A stretch of 16,566 bases of DNA from an uncultured Eubacterium sp. GTDB taxonomy: Bacteria > Bacillota_A > Clostridia > Lachnospirales > Lachnospiraceae. The notes beneath the pieces were generated by a model. It saw only the letters and a list, made by a program, of their open reading frames with translations. It made no database searches and had not been told where the DNA came from. The stretch covers positions 1 to 16,566 of the forward strand of contig CANTHI010000018.1 of NCBI GenBank assembly GCA_947653505.1. Reading direction: 5' to 3'. The number at the start of each line of letters is the position of its first letter. Positions within the stretch are counted from its first letter, which is position 1. This document shows positions 7,484-14,770 of the stretch, in pieces. A program made the translations under genes and the position numbers.

Positions 7484-9574
7484 CTAGTTAAAATCAATCA
7501 CTCCTGTCCCCTGTGTCAGATACAGCATCGCATCCTTCCAGATTCCGGCCGGATACGTCGCCCCGTACAGATTATCCAGTGTTTTCGGTGTATCATAGCC
7601 GACCCAGACAGATATGGTATAATACGGCGTCACGCCGCAGAACCATCCGTCTTTGCTTCCATTGGTCGTCCCCGTCTTGCCTGCAGCCGCAAGCGCTGAA
7701 GATTCGCTCCATTTCATACTTTTTGCCGTTCCGTTTGTAAGCACGCCTTTTAAGATATCAAGCATGACAGATGCCGCCTGCGCGTCGTAGACCCGTTCTG
7801 GTTTTTCTTCTTTGTAGAGCTCTTTTCCGCTGCTGTCCTTTAAAGATACCAGACAGGCCGGATCCCTGTATTCTCCCTGATTGACGAGGGTACAGTATCC
7901 ACCCGCCATCTGCACAGTCGTCGCACCGTAGGTCAGTCCGCCCAGCGCCGCTGACAATGTATAGTCCTGCGGTACAATCCGGTCAAACTTCATTTTTGTA
8001 ATAAATTCGAGTCCGTATGACGGTCTGATATCATAAAACACCGAATATGCCACGCCGTTTTTACTCTGCTCGACGGCGCTGCGCAGCGGCATCGCCGTGC
8101 CCCTCAGGCTGGAAATATCCACGCCCGGCTGCCGGGCCGTTTTTACGTCTATATCATATACCGTTGTCTCTGGCGTATAACCGTTCATCAGCGCAGGCGT
8201 GTAGACTGCCAGCGGCTTAAAGGTACTTCCCGGCTGGCGGTAGCTCTGCCATGCACGGTTTAAGCTGTATACATTGTTTAAATTTTCCTGTGAACGTCCG
8301 CCGGCCAGCGCGATGACTTTGCCGGTCATATTGTCAATGACTGTGACTGCTCCCTGCAGCTCATATACACTGGTCTGCGGATCCGTCTGCGTGGCAAATG
8401 CCAGATTGTTGTCCAGCGCCTGCTGTATGGCACGCTGCGCATCCACACGCAGGCTTGTCGTTACCTGATAGCCTTTCGCATACAGATTGGATTTTTCCAG
8501 ATTGTATGCCGCTTCGTAGGATTCCTGATATGCCTCATAATCCGCGTCATCCTGAAATTCGTACCGGAAATCAAAGCCATGCAGCTTCATCAGATATTCT
8601 GCCGCGCAGTGTACGGCGTATGTCGTTTCATAGTTGTTAAACTCCGATACCTGTTTCACGATTCTGATCTTTTCTTTACAGGCTTCCCCATAAGCGCTTT
8701 TAGATATATACCCTTCTTCGTACATATCCTTCAAAATTTTATCCCGCCGCTCCAGCGCCCGCTTCGGATGCTTATATGGATTAAAATATTCCGGCCGGTT
8801 TGGAATCGCACACAGGTAAGCAATCTGTGACAGCGACAACTGCGAGGCTCCGGTTCCAAAATATGCCTTCGCCGCCGCTTCCAGTCCATAGATCCCATTG
8901 CTATAGCACGCTGTATTTATATAAAACTCCATAATGTCCTGCTTGCTGTATTTGCGTGTCAGCCTGATGGATACCATCATTTCTTTGATTTTACGTATCA
9001 CCGAACGCTCTCTCGTCAGATAAATCGTACGGGACAACTGCTGGGTAATCGTACTGGCGCCTGCCATATTATCTCCTCTGGACAATACAAAATCCAGCGC
9101 GACACGCACAATGCCTTTGATATCAATCCCGATATTTCTCCAGTAGCTGCGGTCTTCAATGGCTATAAATGCGTTGACCGCATGTCCTGGTATTTCCTTA
9201 TAGGTCAGATAGCTGGATTTGCCATTTCCGGAAGACAGCTCCGCAATCTGATTCCCATCTGCCCCGTAGATATACGTAATCTCATCCATACGGAAATCCT
9301 CTGCCCTGCTGTTTTCCACGATTTTATCCGCTTCTTTCGCAAAGGAACGGTAATCGTCTCCATACCGCACAAATAAAACAAGCGCCACTGCCGCCGTCGC
9401 AATCAGCGCTGTCAGCACCAGCCATTTTGTCACATGCCACACATAATAGAAAAAATCACAGAAAAAAGCCCCGATCAGCTGAAATACATATCCACCCTGT
9501 CCCGGATGATGTGCTTTTCTCACCTGCCCCAGCATGGACTGACGCTTTTGTTTTTCTTTCTTCTTTTTTCCCAT
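7484..9574 (-). CDS. Class A penicillin-binding protein (bifunctional peptidoglycan synthase)
   Basis: A 696-residue membrane-anchored enzyme that polymerises lipid II and cross-links stem peptides outside the membrane. A lysine-rich cytosolic start (KKKKEKQKRQ) precedes one membrane helix (about 46-68). The GT51 transglycosylase domain (about 95-290) has E140 in IEDRSYW, GASTITQQLSR (172-182) and E216 in MEFYIN. The transpeptidase domain has SxxK at S450-TFK453, SKN at 504-506 and KTGT at 633-636. The glycosyltransferase motif reads EDRSYWRN, not the commoner EDRxFYxH. All key catalytic residues are present. The ATG at 9574 follows AAGGAG by 7 bases, and the gap to the nfo stop is only 11 bases, so the two are co-transcribed. 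PBP1A/PonA-like; I give no symbol because Firmicutes carry several paralogues. Confidence 0.95.
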   Translation of the reverse strand: MGKKKKEKQKRQSMLGQVRKAHHPGQGGYVFQLIGAFFCDFFYYVWHVTKWLVLTALIATAAVALVLFVRYGDDYRSFAKEADKIVENSRAEDFRMDEITYIYGADGNQIAELSSGNGKSSYLTYKEIPGHAVNAFIAIEDRSYWRNIGIDIKGIVRVALDFVLSRGDNMAGASTITQQLSRTIYLTRERSVIRKIKEMMVSIRLTRKYSKQDIMEFYINTACYSNGIYGLEAAAKAYFGTGASQLSLSQIAYLCAIPNRPEYFNPYKHPKRALERRDKILKDMYEEGYISKSAYGEACKEKIRIVKQVSEFNNYETTYAVHCAAEYLMKLHGFDFRYEFQDDADYEAYQESYEAAYNLEKSNLYAKGYQVTTSLRVDAQRAIQQALDNNLAFATQTDPQTSVYELQGAVTVIDNMTGKVIALAGGRSQENLNNVYSLNRAWQSYRQPGSTFKPLAVYTPALMNGYTPETTVYDIDVKTARQPGVDISSLRGTAMPLRSAVEQSKNGVAYSVFYDIRPSYGLEFITKMKFDRIVPQDYTLSAALGGLTYGATTVQMAGGYCTLVNQGEYRDPACLVSLKDSSGKELYKEEKPERVYDAQAASVMLDILKGVLTNGTAKSMKWSESSALAAAGKTGTTNGSKDGWFCGVTPYYTISVWVGYDTPKTLDNLYGATYPAGIWKDAMLYLTQGTGVIDFN

Positions 9575-9585
9575 CGTCTGACTCC

Positions 9586-10443
9586 TTACGAACGCAGCCT
9601 TTCGATCTCCTGCTTATATGGCGGATACTTCTTCTTCGGATCCTCCGGATCTGCAATATACGGCGTTTCCAGTATTTTCGGAACCTCCAGAAAATCCGGG
9701 TGATGGACGATCCTATAAATCGCGTCAAAGCCAATCTCTCCATCTCCGATATTGGCATGCCGGTCCTTCGCCGCCCCGCGCACATTCTTGCTGTCATTGA
9801 TATGAAATACCGCAATCTGGTCCTTGCCGATCACGCGGTCAAACTGCTCCATCACACCGTCAAAATCATGTACGATATCATATCCGCTGTCATGCGTATG
9901 GCAGGTATCAAAGCAGACGCGCAGCCTGTCGTTTTGAACCACACCATCATAAATCGCAGCCAGCTCTTCAAACGTCCTGCCGATCTCAGAGCCTTTTCCC
10001 GCCATCGTTTCCAGCGCGATGAAGCACTGCGTATCTTTTGTCAGCACTTCATTCAGTCCTTTGATAATCTGTGCCGTACCCGCTTCCACACCCGCTCCTA
10101 CATGCGCGCCCGGATGCAGGATTAAAACATCGCTGCCCATCGCAGCCGTACGTTCCAGCTCCGTCGCGAGAAACTCCACCGCCAGCTCATACGTCTCCGG
10201 CTTAATGGAATTGCCAAGATTGATAATATACGGCGCATGGACTACAAAACTGTCAATTCCATGCGTTTTCATATATGCATGCGCTGCCTCAATATTTAAG
10301 TCCTGAATCTCCTTGCGGCGCGTATTCTGTGGCGCGCCGGTATATACCATAAACGTATTCGCGCCATATCCGGCTGCTTCCTTCACCGAGTTTAAAAACA
10401 TATCTTTGCCGCTCATCCCAACGTGCGAGCCTATTTTCAGCAT
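9586..10443 (-). CDS. nfo: Endonuclease IV (AP endonuclease)
   Basis: A 285-residue TIM-barrel enzyme of base-excision repair that nicks DNA 5' to abasic sites using three metal ions. All nine expected ligands are visible: H69, H110, E145, D179, H182, H214, D227, H229 and E259. They sit in the family blocks [43 protein letters not shown] and LETP. I chose the ATG at 10443 because the family begins MLKIGSHVG and GAGAGG lies about 9 bases upstream. An in-frame start at 10530 would add 29 residues unlike the family. It is 11 bases upstream of the penicillin-binding protein gene and 117 bases downstream of the 123-residue gene. I see no terminator and no good promoter in that gap. Confidence 0.95.
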   Translation of the reverse strand: MLKIGSHVGMSGKDMFLNSVKEAAGYGANTFMVYTGAPQNTRRKEIQDLNIEAAHAYMKTHGIDSFVVHAPYIINLGNSIKPETYELAVEFLATELERTAAMGSDVLILHPGAHVGAGVEAGTAQIIKGLNEVLTKDTQCFIALETMAGKGSEIGRTFEELAAIYDGVVQNDRLRVCFDTCHTHDSGYDIVHDFDGVMEQFDRVIGKDQIAVFHINDSKNVRGAAKDRHANIGDGEIGFDAIYRIVHHPDFLEVPKILETPYIADPEDPKKKYPPYKQEIERLRS

Positions 10444-10560
10444 ATGCAAAACCTCTCTTTCCCTATTCTTTATTTCTGAATCTTTATTCCTCTTTTTTCC
10501 GGCATTCATCCAGACAGACGGACACGTCATTTCTTCCCGTCCTGCCAGAATCTGAGTATA

Positions 10561-10932
10561 TCACCGCAAAACATCTTTCAGGCATACCTTCCCAAACAAT
10601 TTTTCTTCCGCAAACGCATGCTCCTGCGTCTCTTCATCCAGAACCGCACCGTTAAACATCCGCACCGGAAACAAAATAAGCTGCCTGACACCCTGACTGA
10701 CATTCACACAGGTTAACAGATCATCTTCCGCATCATGAATCCGCGCCAGCACATAATAATGCATATCTTTGCCTTTGACATAATAATGCGCCAGTACCGG
10801 GATATTTTGCACTTCCCCCGCATCCCAGTCAATCTCATAATCAGCCATATTCCGCTCAAACACAGCATCCACAGCATCCGCGTCAGTCTGGCTGAAACGC
10901 TCCAGTTCTTTTTCGGTAATTAATTCTGACAT
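10561..10932 (-). CDS. Small acidic protein of unknown function
   Basis: A 123-residue soluble protein with no signal peptide or membrane helix. It is acidic in the first half (MSELITEKELERFSQTDADA), followed by a segment rich in Tyr and Val (AHYYVKGKDMHYYVLARI, about 48-65). It recalls small DUF1292-like proteins in being acidic with alternating beta-like strands, but I cannot assign a family. The start is well supported: AGGAG lies 7 bases before the ATG at 10932, and a good promoter lies at 11007-11035. It heads the cluster containing nfo, so its messenger may carry those genes too. Confidence 0.8.
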   Translation of the reverse strand: MSELITEKELERFSQTDADAVDAVFERNMADYEIDWDAGEVQNIPVLAHYYVKGKDMHYYVLARIHDAEDDLLTCVNVSQGVRQLILFPVRMFNGAVLDEETQEHAFAEEKLFGKVCLKDVLR

Positions 10933-11006
10933 ATCTTTTCTCCTAAGTTGTGTATTTTTAACAGCAGCTGTCGTTCAAAACTTTTTTGTGTTTTCTGTTC
11001 TTACAT

Positions 11007-11035
11007 AGTATAGCGAAGGCAGACTGATTTTACAA
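11007..11035 (-). promoter_or_regulatory. Sigma-A promoter for the 10932-6781 cluster
   Basis: The minus strand reads TTGTAA (-35, 11035-11030), a 17-base spacer, then TATACT (-10, 11012-11007). The matches to consensus are 4 of 6 and 5 of 6. The -10 lies about 75 bases before the ATG at 10932, leaving an untranslated leader of roughly 65-70 bases. Confidence 0.75.
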
Positions 11036-11077
11036 CAGGAAAAGAGAGAACGTGCCGGAAAAAAAATTCTTTAGGTC

Positions 11078-11135
11078 ATGTGTTACATTGTGGCTATGCG
11101 GCCGCTTCCCTCATCCAGCGTCCGCGAAGCCAATA
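11078..11135. repeat. Hairpin-forming copy of the dispersed repeat
   Basis: Positions 11078-11101 match 186-209 (inverted, 22 of 24) and 11101-11135 match 93-127 (32 of 35). Here the two halves abut. Their outer parts (TTGTGGCTATGCGG and CCGCGAAGCCAATA) are imperfect inverted repeats flanking a loop that contains CTTCCCTCATCCAGC. The element lies in the 355-bp gap between divergent genes, about 40 bases upstream of the minus-strand promoter. The remainder of this gap, 11136-11250, is pyrimidine-rich with no gene seen. Confidence 0.65.
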
Positions 11136-11250
11136 CCCATCCCCATTGCGTCCCCACATCATCCACAAATCCGTTCCCCCGCAATTGCGATTTTTTCAAC
11201 GTCCCCGTTTGCCCTCTTTTTTGATCGCTCATTTTTTTATACAATAGAAT

Positions 11251-11256
11251 TATAAT
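11251..11256 (+). promoter_or_regulatory. Candidate -10 box for the XRE regulator
   Basis: A perfect TATAAT at 11251-11256 lies 31 bases before the ATG at 11288. No convincing -35 box sits 16-19 bases upstream: TTGATC at 11221 gives a 24-base spacer. The local AT-richness could produce this by chance. Confidence 0.4.
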
Positions 11257-11287
11257 ATTACACATATGGGGAGATGAAGTCAATACA

Positions 11288-11668
11288 ATGAGAAACGATT
11301 ATGTATTAAAGAAAATCACAGAACTTCTGGACGAGCACAACTGGTCTCTTTACAGGCTTGCGCAGGAATCCGGTGTCAGTTATTCCACGTTAAATAACAC
11401 CTTTCACCGGAACAATATCCCTTCAGTAGCTACCCTGCTCCGGGTATGCAAAGGGTTTGGCATTACGATGTCTGAATTTTTTGATGAAGGCGGTACACCA
11501 TTCCGGCAGCTGGACGTAGAGGATCAGAAGCTGATGGCAAATTTTCATTATCTGCCAAAAGATGACAAAAACCTTGTATTAACCTATGTAAAAGGTCTTT
11601 TAACAGCGGCTGGCATTTCGTATGACGAGATCGAGATGCAGTTTCGCGAGCAGGAAGAGCAGGAGTAA
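11288..11668 (+). CDS. XRE-family HTH regulator (Cro/CI type)
   Basis: A 126-residue protein. Residues about 6-64 form a lambda-repressor-like helix-turn-helix: MSxYRLAQESGVSYSTLNN-like pattern at about 19-37, with the recognition helix around SYSTLNNTFHRN, followed by PSVATLLRVCKGFGITMSEFF. The acidic C-terminus (about 75-126) is helical with no enzymatic motif. It should be a DNA-binding repressor or regulator; its target is not visible. The ribosome binding site is odd: GGGGAG ends 14 bases before the ATG, a long spacing, and no better start is in frame. It converges on the DUF6465-like gene. Confidence 0.88.
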   Translation: MRNDYVLKKITELLDEHNWSLYRLAQESGVSYSTLNNTFHRNNIPSVATLLRVCKGFGITMSEFFDEGGTPFRQLDVEDQKLMANFHYLPKDDKNLVLTYVKGLLTAAGISYDEIEMQFREQEEQE

Positions 11669-11694
11669 TTTCGGGATTTAATTTTTACAGATCA

Positions 11695-11715
11695 GGCAGA
11701 TGCCAGACATCTGCC
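11695..11715. other. Hairpin downstream of the XRE gene
   Basis: GGCAGATG (11695-11702) and CATCTGCC (11708-11715) form a perfect 8-bp stem with a 5-base loop, 27 bases after the XRE stop. There is no T-run on either side, so it is at best a weak terminator. Confidence 0.5.
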
Positions 11716-11724
11716 CATCCTTGA

Positions 11725-11758
11725 TATCATAGGAAATTCACAGTAATTTCCTATGATA
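11725..11758. other. Perfect 14-bp inverted repeat between convergent genes
   Basis: TATCATAGGAAATT (11725-11738) and AATTTCCTATGATA (11745-11758) are exact reverse complements with the 6-base loop CACAGT. The structure lies between the ends of the XRE and DUF6465-like genes, so a bidirectional terminator is the natural guess. However, neither strand has a T-run after the stem. It could instead be an operator, an mRNA-stabilising stem or a remnant of an inserted element. Confidence 0.6.
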
Positions 11759-11774
11759 CAAAGATCCGGATCAG

Positions 11775-12052
11775 TCTGCCGTTACCAGCTCCACACTGCC
11801 CTGTATCTCACCGTTTGCAACATAATATGCACGGTTGTCCTCAGGCTTTACGTAGATTCTGACCTCTTTTAGTTCTTCGTTACTGCCGCTTTCTTTATAG
11901 CTTTGCTTTACTTTTTCAGAAATAGCTGCTACAGAAACCTCATTTTCACCAAACTGCAGTATCATTTCTTCTTTGAGTTCTGCCGGAATACTATCTGTAT
12001 GTACGGTGGTGTTGTTATTTTTGGCAGATTGTCTTTTAGACTTTCCTTTCAT
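11775..12052 (-). CDS. Small DUF6465-like protein
   Basis: A protein of about 92 residues. A polar, basic, probably disordered start (MKGKSKRQSAKNNNTT) is followed by a small alpha/beta region ending in EVRIYVKPEDNRAYYVANGE. That ending resembles the conserved end of the DUF6465 family as I recall it; the assignment is from memory. Function unknown. The ATG at 12052 follows AAAGGAGG at good spacing, and a near-consensus promoter lies just upstream. An in-frame start at 12136 would place the promoter inside the gene and is rejected. Cytosolic, with no signal or membrane segment. Confidence 0.8.
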
Positions 12053-12083
12053 GTTATCATCCTCCTTTGGTTTGTTTCCAATT

Positions 12084-12112
12084 ACTATAACCTTTTTCCA
12101 CAAAATAGTCAA
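12084..12112 (-). promoter_or_regulatory. Strong sigma-A promoter of the DUF6465-like gene
   Basis: The minus strand reads TTGACT (12112-12107), a 17-base spacer, then TATAGT (12089-12084). Each box matches consensus at 5 of 6 positions. It lies 32 bases before the ATG at 12052. It is the best constitutive-type promoter in the window. Confidence 0.85.
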
Positions 12113-12242
12113 ACAGAATTGCAGAATCAGAAACATACATGTGTTTCGTGAATCTTTCCGTTATTCAAAGCAGGAAACTGCAATCTGTTGTTTTATTTTT
12201 CCTTTCCCCATGTTATACTTATATTTATACTTTGGACAGATT

Positions 12243-12273
12243 TCTGATTATCAGAATTACCAGATTATCAGAG
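12243..12273 (+). promoter_or_regulatory. Repeated GATTATCAGA motif in the topoisomerase leader
   Basis: TCTGATTATCAGA (12243-12255) is a 13-bp palindrome. Its half GATTATCAGA recurs 17 bases later within 12261-12273. The pair lies downstream of TATACT boxes (about 12212-12232) and about 40 bases before the topoisomerase ATG. This is where an operator or leader structure could act. No convincing -35 is visible. Confidence 0.35.
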
Positions 12274-12311
12274 ATTTGCAGAGCTTTAATTTAAGAAAGA
12301 GTGGTAAAAAA

Positions 12312-14549
12312 ATGAAATCATTAGTTATCGCAGAAAAACCAAGCGTAGGCAGGGATATCGCCAGAGTACTCGGCTGCAGCAAAGGCGGAAACGGCTTTCT
12401 GGAAGGAAACGATTATATTGTAACCTGGGCTCTTGGTCATCTGATAGAGCTTTCTGATCCGGAAAGTTATGGCGAACAGTGGAAAACATGGCGCATGGAG
12501 ACTCTCCCCATGCTGCCGGAACAGCTGGAAATCCAGGTCATTCCAAAAACCGGCAGACAATATCAGACCGTAAAGGCCCAGATGTACCGCAAAGACGTTG
12601 GCACGATCATCATCGCCACCGATGCCGGACGCGAAGGAGAACTGGTCGCCCGCTGGATTATCAAAAAAGCCGGCGTGCACAAGCCTATGAAACGTCTGTG
12701 GATTTCTTCTGTAACAGACCGTGCCATCCGCCAGGGATTTGAACATTTAAAAGACGCAAAAGAATATGAAAAGCTGTATCAGGCAGCCGTAGCAAGGGCT
12801 GAGGCAGACTGGCTGGTCGGTCTGAACGCTACAAGGGCACTGACTGTAAAGCATAATGCGCAGCTTTCCTGCGGCAGGGTACAGACCCCGACGCTTGCCA
12901 TGATTGCCAGAAGAGAATCCCAGATTAAAGCATTCCGTCCAAAATCCTACTACAGCCTGAAAATAAAAGGCAGCGGTATCTTCTGGAACTGGATATCCAA
13001 AGACCACAGTTACTGCGTCTTTTCGCAGGATGCCGTTAGAGAGGTGCAAAAAAAGGTCACAAACAGTACAGGAACGATATCAGATATCAGGAAAAAACTG
13101 CACAAATCCTATGCCCCGCAGCTGTATGATCTGACCAGTCTGCAGCAGGATGCCAACCGGCTGTTTGGATTTTCTGCCAAACAGACACTGGACTATATGC
13201 AGCGTCTGTACGAATATCATAAAGCAGTAACTTATCCGAGAACCGATTCCAGATATCTGACGCAGGATCTGGTAGAAACACTGCCGGAACGTATCCGCGC
13301 ATGCCGCTGCGGCAGCTATGGCCGGATCTGCAGCCAGCTGTTAAAGGCTCCCATCAAAGGAAACAAATCTTTTGTAGACGATCAGAAAGTGTCAGACCAC
13401 CATGCCATCATCCCGACCGAACAGGGTGTAAACCTGAGCGGACTGGAATACGGGGAACGTAAAATCTTTGAACTGGTTCTTTCCCGTTTCCTGGCCGTCC
13501 TTCTTCCGCCATGCGAATACGAACAGACGGAAATCACGGTATCCTGTGAAGGAGAACTATTTACCGCCAGAGGAAAGACCATCATTCATGCAGGCTGGCA
13601 GGAAATCCGCCAGATCCAGAAAGAATCCGGCATCCTGTCCGAAGAACAGCCGGACACAGATACCGATGCCCCGCAACAGACATTGAAAAACAGCTCTGCC
13701 ATCGATTCGCTGGATAGCCTCCCTGCATTTGTCAAAGGGCAGCGTATCCTCTTTGAAGAAGGAAAAATCACAGAAGGAAAGACAAAGCCGCCGCTTCCAT
13801 TTACCGAAGCCACGCTGCTTGCCGCTATGGAAAACCCTGTAAAATATATGGAAAACTCCAGCCAGTCTCTGAAAAAAACGCTGGGAGAAACCGGAGGGCT
13901 TGGAACGGTTGCCACCCGCGCAGACATTATAGAAAAACTATTTAACAGCTTTATGATCGAAAAAAAAGACAGCTATATCCACCTGACCTCCAAAGGCAGG
14001 CAGGTACTGGAACTGGCCCCGCAGGGACTGACATCGCCGGAGCTGACTGCCCGCTGGGAACAGCAGTTGGCTGATATAGCCAGCGGAAATGCCCGCAGGA
14101 AAGATTTTGAGGCCGAAATCAGAGCTTATACCGTGGATATTGTCAAAGATATTGCCGCCTCTTCCAAAACCTACCGCCACGATAATCTGACCAGAAAAAA
14201 ATGTCCGGGCTGCGGAAAGCTGCTGTTAGAAGTGAATCACAAAAATGGCCGGATGCTCGTATGCCAGGACAGAGAGTGCGGATACCGCAGGACACTGTCC
14301 AGAACTACAAACGCCCGCTGTCCTCAGTGCCATAAAAAAATGGAACTGTCCGGTGACGGAGAAAACCAGCGCTTTACCTGCGTATGCGGTTACTCTGAAA
14401 AATTGTCTGCTTTTGAAAAACGAAAAAAAGAAAGCGGCGGCAGCGTATCTAAAAAAGATGTGTCCAGATACATGAAGAAAATGAAACAGGAAGCAGATGA
14501 ACCGCTGAATCAGGCTTTTGCAAATGCTTTTGCGAATCTGAAACTTTAG
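12312..14549 (+). CDS. topB: DNA topoisomerase III (type IA)
   Basis: A 745-residue enzyme that passes single DNA strands through a transient break. It has a TOPRIM domain with E8 (VIAEKPSVGR) and TDAGREGE (103-110). The active tyrosine is Y308 in AVTYPRTDSRYL. The central toroid domain includes SDHHAIIPTE (361-370) and TRADIIEKLF (535-544). The C-terminus carries two zinc-finger-like cysteine sets (C631, C634, C651, C656; C670, C673, C690, C692), then a basic tail. It is slightly longer than many TopB proteins because of these. I chose the ATG at 12312 because TopB proteins begin M-K-S-L-V-I-A-E-K-P. The frame stays open upstream to 11973, but that part crosses the neighbouring gene's promoter. 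The ribosome binding site (AAAGAGTGG) is weak. No conjugation genes are next to it, so a chromosomal role is likely. Confidence 0.95.
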   Translation: MKSLVIAEKPSVGRDIARVLGCSKGGNGFLEGNDYIVTWALGHLIELSDPESYGEQWKTWRMETLPMLPEQLEIQVIPKTGRQYQTVKAQMYRKDVGTIIIATDAGREGELVARWIIKKAGVHKPMKRLWISSVTDRAIRQGFEHLKDAKEYEKLYQAAVARAEADWLVGLNATRALTVKHNAQLSCGRVQTPTLAMIARRESQIKAFRPKSYYSLKIKGSGIFWNWISKDHSYCVFSQDAVREVQKKVTNSTGTISDIRKKLHKSYAPQLYDLTSLQQDANRLFGFSAKQTLDYMQRLYEYHKAVTYPRTDSRYLTQDLVETLPERIRACRCGSYGRICSQLLKAPIKGNKSFVDDQKVSDHHAIIPTEQGVNLSGLEYGERKIFELVLSRFLAVLLPPCEYEQTEITVSCEGELFTARGKTIIHAGWQEIRQIQKESGILSEEQPDTDTDAPQQTLKNSSAIDSLDSLPAFVKGQRILFEEGKITEGKTKPPLPFTEATLLAAMENPVKYMENSSQSLKKTLGETGGLGTVATRADIIEKLFNSFMIEKKDSYIHLTSKGRQVLELAPQGLTSPELTARWEQQLADIASGNARRKDFEAEIRAYTVDIVKDIAASSKTYRHDNLTRKKCPGCGKLLLEVNHKNGRMLVCQDRECGYRRTLSRTTNARCPQCHKKMELSGDGENQRFTCVCGYSEKLSAFEKRKKESGGSVSKKDVSRYMKKMKQEADEPLNQAFANAFANLKL

Positions 14550-14770
14550 AATCCATGAAACCGCAAAGATAACTGACACGATGTGCTGTGTGGAAGAAAT
14601 GCTACTCCTGGATAAACCGGCCGCAATCACAAAACAGCACGGAACGGCAGAAAGTAACTGCTCAGGGGAATACCTGCGGCAGTTGCTTTGTGCCAATTGC
14701 TTTACTGGTGGAACCGAAGCAGGGCAAATCTACTGCCGTATTGCGTTTGGAGACCCGGCAGGCCGCCTCC
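14550..14770. other. Unassigned 221-bp gap between topB and the MATE gene
   Basis: The two flanking genes converge here, yet no hairpin with a T-run was found. A frame from GTG at 14588 runs to 14800 and includes VPIALLVEPKQGKSTAVLRL. A second + frame (14581-14808) is also open. Both run into the 3' end of the MATE gene, which lies on the opposite strand. Neither has a ribosome binding site that I trust. It may be a decayed gene fragment or simply spacer. Confidence 0.3.

Noticed and set aside
7396..7497. 34-residue N-terminal extension of the ThrH-like protein
   Set aside because: It would overlap the penicillin-binding protein gene and exceed the family length. GTG at 7395 has a good ribosome binding site.
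10444..10530. 29-residue N-terminal extension of endonuclease IV
   Set aside because: The family begins at MLKIGSHVG, and a ribosome binding site precedes the ATG at 10443.
10444..10560. Independent promoter for nfo
   Set aside because: No pair of boxes with 16-19 base spacing was found on the minus strand. Read-through from the promoter at 11007-11035 explains expression.
11973..12311. 113-residue N-terminal extension of topoisomerase III
   Set aside because: It crosses the DUF6465-like gene and its promoter in antisense and resembles no topoisomerase. The family start is at 12312.
12312..14549. TopB as a marker of an integrative conjugative element
   Set aside because: TopB genes are common in such elements, but no relaxase, type IV secretion, integrase or replication gene is present here.
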